In this document: piece after piece, positions 58,147 through 64,000 of the stretch | Layout of the letters: each line of letters begins with the position of its first letter | How positions within the stretch are numbered: position 1 is the first letter of the stretch | Assembly: GCA_026874595.1 (NCBI GenBank) | Contig: CM049317.1 | Coordinates: 27,589,401-27,653,400 of the forward strand | DNA from: Sipunculus nudus | Taxonomy: Eukaryota; Annelida; Sipuncula; Golfingiida; Sipunculidae | Length of the DNA: 64,000 nt | Reading direction: 5' to 3' | Position numbers and translations under genes: made by a program | The notes under the pieces: model-generated | Seen by the model: the letters and a program-made list of their open reading frames with translations, nothing else | Database searches by the model: none | What the model was told of the DNA's origin: nothing

Positions 58147-58850
58147 AGGGAGAGAGAGAGGGTCCAACAGTGTCTGCTTGATCATACCTACAGGTCTCCG
58201 GTACACTTTGGATTCAATCTGTCCAGCAAGATATTAGACATGAACGTATGCAAAATGGTCCCCTATTTGGTCTGAAAGTGAATCTGAGGCAAGGGCGACT
58301 TAAAGTAAACAGACTTTATCACATAACTTGAATAAGGTATAGCACTATACACTTCAAACATTTTGGATAGACGAATATTCGTTAAACATAATTGGAGAAG
58401 AGTTCTTTTGTGTTTAAGACATGATGCATTGTCCACAAATAAACTCTATAAATATGCGAAACAATTATCCCTTTACAGAAATTTCTGCCTGGTTTTTAAA
58501 TAATTCACAAATAATTTGATTAGTGTTTATGACGCCAACATGACAGAGGTCCTTAAAATTGTGGCAAAGTGTTTCTCTATCATCGATGAGTATAAAATCA
58601 GGTTGCGTTAGCTTCCCGATATTCCCCTGGATATGATTATATTGTTAGTATCAGTTTGAATAATGGTTTGTTTCGTTCAGTTGTTTAATGTCCATTTATA
58701 AGTCATTCAAGCCAGGGTGTATGGCATAGGATGTTTGCGAAGACACCCGCCATAAAGTTGATCAGAAGGTTGAGATGTTTGCTATTTCAGAGGGGTCAGT
58801 ATGGTCGGATCCTATGAGCAGATAATAATGTTGGTTTAGTAACCTGGTCA
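56014..58850. other. Gene-poor region downstream of the coiled-coil gene
   Basis: TA tracts at 56095-56146, 56249-56292 and 58100-58142. One open frame at 57359-57643 has a protein-like end (LKYARGMIKYAADLKNC) but no family match or splice partner was found. No other gene is seen. Confidence 0.45.
57359..57643 (+). CDS. Unrecognised open frame, possibly a terminal exon
   Basis: The last 50 codons before the TGA (from about VLIHAQSTQWALLLTTCMVE) have more balanced composition than neighbouring sequence and end with an Ala/Lys helix. No domain, no convincing acceptor and no partner exon were found. It may equally be a transposon remnant. Confidence 0.25.
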   Translation: MLLWNVRNIRVCLIITRGNCFWFPSLLLWEIPDECFVIANKPCPARVLIHAQSTQWALLLTTCMVESKSVLHLEDPDLKYARGMIKYAADLKNC

Positions 58851-59770
58851 GGGTTTTCAAATTTTGTCATAAAATCAGTGTACTGATTTAGGCGGGTGAT
58901 TTAAAGTGTCAAATTGTAAAATATGATCGACAATTGGGGTAGATCGCGGACTGTAGGTTTATTTTATTTAACAGAATGCACGCATATATGCAACTAAGAT
59001 GTAGAAAAGTTGTTGTGTTAAACTGGAAACGTGTTAACAATTGTCTCGCAGATACCGGGGTATTTGTGTTGAATTTAGAACCTGATTCTGTTTACTTTGT
59101 ATGAGTGTTGGAAATGCACGGTCGAGACTATGAATAGATGTCATAATCATCGTAAGATAATATGTGGATGAGTTCAGTTAGCCACACATATTTGTGGATA
59201 CACATGATAATTAACGAGCCACAAGGACCAGGGGCTCGCATATTATAACTGATCTTTGGATCTTACTGGATGCACAGATGTGATTGAACCCCGCATATTT
59301 ACACGCTATGCTGTCTGTCAATATTTGTAGTTTGTACAAGCTATATGACAATGAATAAACTAAACATTCCTTAGGGTCGTGTTACACTTACATGTATGAG
59401 AGATGGCATTAGGGGGAACATTAGTGATATGGATCAGTCTGTCGTCCATTATATTGACAGGGAGGGGCCTATTTACACATACTCTAGAGAGACGAATGTT
59501 TGTTATAATGACATTCCCGCCAGCCATCGCCTTTTTCATATATCCCCTAAGCTAAGTGAGACTGAGTCTCTAAGCTCAAATGAACATTTTGTTGAGTATG
59601 CACGCAACAGCGACGGCAATTGTTATCACTTTCTCAAGTTTCCGACACTCAATGACATTTTCCTCTGAAATGTCATATAGTCCACGGCAGGTCCGACCAC
59701 ATTTTCATCAAAGAAAAGGATAAATAGACAGGTCAGACATTATCTCTCGGTATCTCACGTGTACTGCCAG
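58850..59770. repeat. Dispersed repeat of about 1 kb, copy 2
   Basis: Direct copy of 48340-49330 with many substitutions and a few indels. The open frame at 59396-59668 lies within it and is not conserved in the other copy. Confidence 0.7.
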
Positions 59771-61590
59771 CATTGCCCTGAATCAACAATTATCATAGTA
59801 GGCGACGTTGTTTCTATTCAAGGCTACTAGCCCAATATGTTATAGTATGAGACATTTTTCTAAAAAAAATGAAAAAATAGAGTTATGGGTTTTGTTAAAA
59901 TGTTGCATTTTTGTTGCTCATTGATATAGAGCAAAATTCATAAGAATAATTATTTTATGTAAGTCTGTATTGTTATAATATCGCCCATATGTATATATAT
60001 ATAACAGTATAAACAGTACTAATATAATAAGAAGGAAAAAAATATAAATAGGTTATAATATTGTGATGTGTCAATGCATTATACAATATGTATATATTCC
60101 GTACAAATGAGTTTTAGTCGCTGTTTCATCTACATATAAGATATTGCAGTCATCGGCCTGACCTTCGCCAGACTTAGAATATCACTTAGAAATCTTGTAC
60201 CGTCAGCTATGTTTTCCACTTTAAGCCTTACTTTATTTTCATAATTAATATTTATATCCTCTACATTAAAACCAACTTTATTTTCTTATCCGTTCATCGA
60301 GTTGCCATTATCTCTATCACTTGCCCATCATACGTGCGAACATAAATGGAGATAGTGTATATTGTGTATATTGTGTGTTTTTTTTATAATCTCATGGAAT
60401 ACGAATATGCATTTCTTGATTCCGCAGCCTTGGTTTTATGAGATTTACCCACAAAAAAAGTTGCAGTTTTTTAGCCCCTCCCCCATTAGTTGCTCGGAAT
60501 ACTTAATCCGGTGTATATTTGTAATGCTTGATGGACATCCGTACATTTGTGGCTGAGACTTTGCATAAGGGTCGTAGCAAAGAAGTGAGTGGCTTGGGGA
60601 TTCGGACCCATGCCGTCCGAGTCAGTATGCTTTCATGTCTTCATAATTATATATTATCTAATTTTCTCTATTTTGTTAATTTATTGTTCATATCATAGGT
60701 GCCAAAAGATGGATTCATGAGTCAAGAATAAACCATTTAAAAGAACGTGTTTACTTTTAGATTAGTTTAACGTAGGATTATAAATTCATTGCAAGTATAA
60801 TTGAGGTTAAAGTGGGAGGGATTATTTCATTTATGTGTGAGTTCTCCATGTTCCATACCTCTGTGTCACTGACCTGTGGCACTACTACTACACTACTCTC
60901 TACAATACCCGCTGCAGTAATCGCTCCAGTACTATAGAAGTACCATCATTTAACCTAAACAACGGAAAGCTGATACAAGATGTAAACAGGTCCCTAAAAT
61001 ATGTCATTTCTGACTGTTATACCTAAATGTTAAAGTATTCTCATACTGATTGGTATTTCACTTGCCCTGTTTTGCATGAAATGCATTGAAAAGCCAATGT
61101 TATCACAAGTCATGTTACAAGTGTATAAATGAGCTATTTCCTGCATTTCCACAAAATTATAACTTCATATTCAGTGGTGATTTTGTTAAAAGTAATAATT
61201 CTTATTGTTGAATTTAAAATATTCTGCAGAGTGTACATTTTGATTTCACTGATTTTGTGGTCAGTCTTCTCTCTTTTGGTTTATTGATAACAATAGACAT
61301 TATGTACACAGTAAAACATACATAAAAACAAATAATCAATGGGTCATTTGGCATGTCATGAAAGCTAAATTGAGATAATTTTTAAGGTGGTCTCAACCTT
61401 TGTCCTTCTTAACGCACAGTCGACAGGTGTCACCCGGTAAAAGTTACCCTTTGTGGTACCCTTGGAAAAAAGACTGCCGTTATCAATTGACGGACAGGGT
61501 TGCCTTTGATTAAACGTGGAAAAGTAGAGATTGTGTGGTTTATGATGGCGCACGTATCTCAACTTAGGCTGTATATATAACTCGCTACTG
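59771..61590. other. No gene recognised
   Basis: AT-rich. No coding exon, structured RNA or repeat family was identified on either strand. Confidence 0.45.
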
Positions 61591-62540
61591 GCTACTGGGT
61601 TGAAGCACCTCTCTGGTCACTGGGATGCAGCACTTCTCTGGACATTGGGTAGCAGCTCCGCTCTAGACACCAATAATCAGTACCTCTCTGAACACTGGGT
61701 TACATTACAACTCTGGACATCTTGTAGGAGCACCTCTAGACAACAGTGGCTAAACAACAAGAGCATATATATATGAATATAAAAGATACAAAATTCAAAA
61801 CCACCTACAAGGTAGGGTTTTCAGCTTGTTACGTCTTATTACATTCACTGGTACATATATTAAAATAAAACTTTAATAAAAGTAGAATCCCAGCTTGCTG
61901 CACCTCTCTGGACTCCGGCTTGCGGCTCCTCTCTGAACCATTTCTCATATCTGGACCCAGATGGCAGCACATTACTCATCACCTGCTGGCTGGCCCTCAC
62001 CCGACAGCGGCCGGCAGCACCTCACTTGACATCGTCTGGCAGCACCTCACATGACACCGGTTGGCAGCACCTCACCAGACACCGGTTGGCAGCACCTCAC
62101 CAGACACCGGCTGGCAGCACCTCACTAGACACTGGCTGGCAACACCTCACTTGACCCCAGCTCGCAGCACCTAACTGGACACAGGTTGGCAGCACCTCTC
62201 TCGACAGCGGCTAATAGCACCTCTTCGGAAACCGTCTTGTAGCAACTCTCTAGACACTTGGTAGCAGCACCTCTCTAGACACTGGATAGCAAATTTCTCT
62301 GGACAATGGGTAGCAAAACCTCTCTGGACAAAGGGTAGTAGTACCTCTCTGGACACTGAGTACCAGCACCTCTGGACAACGCGTAGCAGCACCTCTTTAG
62401 TCACTGGGTAGCAGCACCTCTCCGGCCTTTTGGTAGTGGCACCTCTCTGGTCACTGGGTAGTGGCACCTCTGTGGTCTCTGAGTACCTCCACTTCTCTGG
62501 ACACTGGGGGTCATTACTTCTGGACTCTGGGGCTGCACAG
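61590..62540. repeat. Minisatellite with a unit of about 25 bp
   Basis: About 35 degenerate copies of a unit close to GGCAGCACCTCACCAGACAC plus CGGTT. Units around 62030-62130 are the most regular at 25 bp; flanking units drift (GCAGCACCTCTCTGGACACT and variants). The array is interrupted at about 61745-61895. The antisense open frame at 62171-62587 with repeated Arg-Cys-Cys is a product of the array. Confidence 0.9.
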
Positions 62541-62929
62541 ACTGTGTTACATAAGACTGCGTATGCAGTTTTTAAATACACTTCCACCCTGGAGGCTCAT
62601 TAATATTCATTAGACTAATACAAAGCGTGGTCTCCTTTTTCTACTACATCCCATATATATTAATGAGAACGCTGGATACTAAATAGGGTGGGAAAAAACA
62701 CGCTAACCCACAAAGCCATCACCATAACAATGGCATAACTGGACCTGCAGGGCACTCGGTTAGGCCTCTCTTCAATAACGCAAATGTCTGACAACACAAT
62801 ACTCTGACCGGCAACTCGATTTTCGTTCAGCAAATACACATGTACAGCAAATCCGATTCAACTAACAATAGAAATGAAAATAAAACATGATTAAGCAAAA
62901 TGAAACGATTCATAACGTGGCAACAGGTA

Positions 62930-63840
62930 TGCTCTGTGAGTGATGGGTCACACATGTGTAGACTGAATCCAATCATGATTTGTCTATACATGTTATACAA
63001 GAGAAGAATGAGGTAAAGGTCACAAATGTTCAAAATGTTCTGAGAACTTGGCTGAAACATTCCGTCTATCAAATTTGGAGAGAAAATGCAGAGAATGCAA
63101 GTTTTGCCTGAAATTGCATGAACAATCTTTCTTAAAGAAAGTTGGTCCTGTGACCTTGAACTCTAACCTCATAACCCCAAAATGAAAACGGTTCATGCTT
63201 TTGTTGTAGGCCATATCAAAATCAAGTTTAAAGTGCATATGTCAATCCAACTGATGATATAGTCCGGAACCACATTTGTGTTTGAGTCTTTCCTATAGGG
63301 TACCCGCTCATCCTAGCCGGGCCTTAACTAGTCACGATCAACAAACATGTGAGGTTTCTATACGCTAGATGAAAATGCGGTTTAGAAACTGACACCTTGT
63401 TGTTCTTAAACAAGTCTAAAAATTATAATAAAAAATAAATTGCAATAAAAAGAAAACAATACAGGTGTCGAACTGTTAGAACTAACCTGGATCAATAAAC
63501 ATATGACGTTTCAGGCCACTAACTGAAACCACGGCTGAGAAAATAACACCTAGATCCTAGATGTAATTTGGCAGTGTAAAATTTTAAGAAAACAAGGCCT
63601 GAAAAGTAGAAAAAAAATAAGGTGGCGCCAACAGTTTTGGTGACGTAAAAAATAGTCATGATCTATAAAGAAATGAGGTTTCAGGACACTAGATGAAAGC
63701 GCAGAGAAGAAACCATAACACCTTTGCTGTTATCTTTGAGTCTAAGAGTATAGAGGAAATTGCATGAAAATAGACAAAAATACAAGTGGCAACACCAGTG
63801 TTTTTTTAACTAATAAAAACAATTCATAGTTAATATTAGG
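62930..63840. repeat. Dispersed repeat, copy 2
   Basis: Same segment order as 44340-45600, including the ACATGTGTAGACTGAATCC start and later units with GATCAATAAACATATGA and ACTAGATGAAA. Contains the phrase CCTGTGACCTTGAACTCTAACC that also occurs in diverged form at 49760-49790. Confidence 0.75.
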
Positions 63841-64000
63841 GCAAGTTTCATGGCGATCCATACATCAGTTGTGTCTAATTAATGCATAGAAACAAAGTAT
63901 TATTTATTAACGTGTAGACATTATTGCATGTTAGAATAAAATCTCAGAACTTTCCGCTCTTATTGTTCATGTACGTGCAATACAGAAATATTAATATAAA

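Noticed and set aside
62171-62587. 138-codon open frame rich in Arg and Cys on the minus strand
   Set aside because: It is the antisense translation of the 25-bp minisatellite, not a cysteine-rich protein.

Overview
The window is eukaryotic nuclear DNA: AT-rich, intron-dense, with roughly twenty long (TA)n tracts, a tRNA-derived SINE, a Penelope-like retroelement, hammerhead ribozyme motifs and large nested repeats. The gene content (C-type lectin domains and ZU5-domain proteins) fits a lophotrochozoan, most likely a bivalve mollusc. That identification is inference; no species-specific marker was seen.

Region 1 (1-6909, + strand) holds one receptor-like gene. Ten exons can be joined with matching splice phases: a C-type lectin domain over two exons, a Thr/Ser-rich stalk, a transmembrane helix, two short juxtamembrane exons, a ZU5 domain in one large exon, two exons resembling the UPA region, and a short last exon. 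It has no recognisable death domain. A 5'-truncated Penelope-like element with a hammerhead motif sits in an intron.

Region 2 (about 10.3-23.3 kb, - strand) holds a convergent paralogue with the same ZU5/UPA exon layout but a short hydrophobic N-terminus in place of the lectin ectodomain. Behind it lies an array of small exons, all phase 0, several duplicated, with three alternative terminal exons sharing a C-terminal motif. Three further phase-0 exons encode a C2-like domain. The array may be one gene with many alternative tails, or a tail-duplicated gene followed by a separate C2 gene. The sequence alone does not decide between these.

Region 3 (about 26.9-43.4 kb) is repeat DNA: a nested, partly palindromic structure with arms near 30.1-35.0 and 38.8-42.9 kb, made of several copies of one unclassified non-coding family in both orientations. 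One copy is split by a SINE.

Region 4 (43.4-64 kb) is mostly repeats (a perfect 166-bp tandem duplication, dispersed repeats, a 25-bp minisatellite, and two more hammerhead-like motifs beside TA tracts). It contains one clear intact gene at 55057-56013, encoding a coiled-coil protein with a C-terminal CHORD-like Cys/His cluster.
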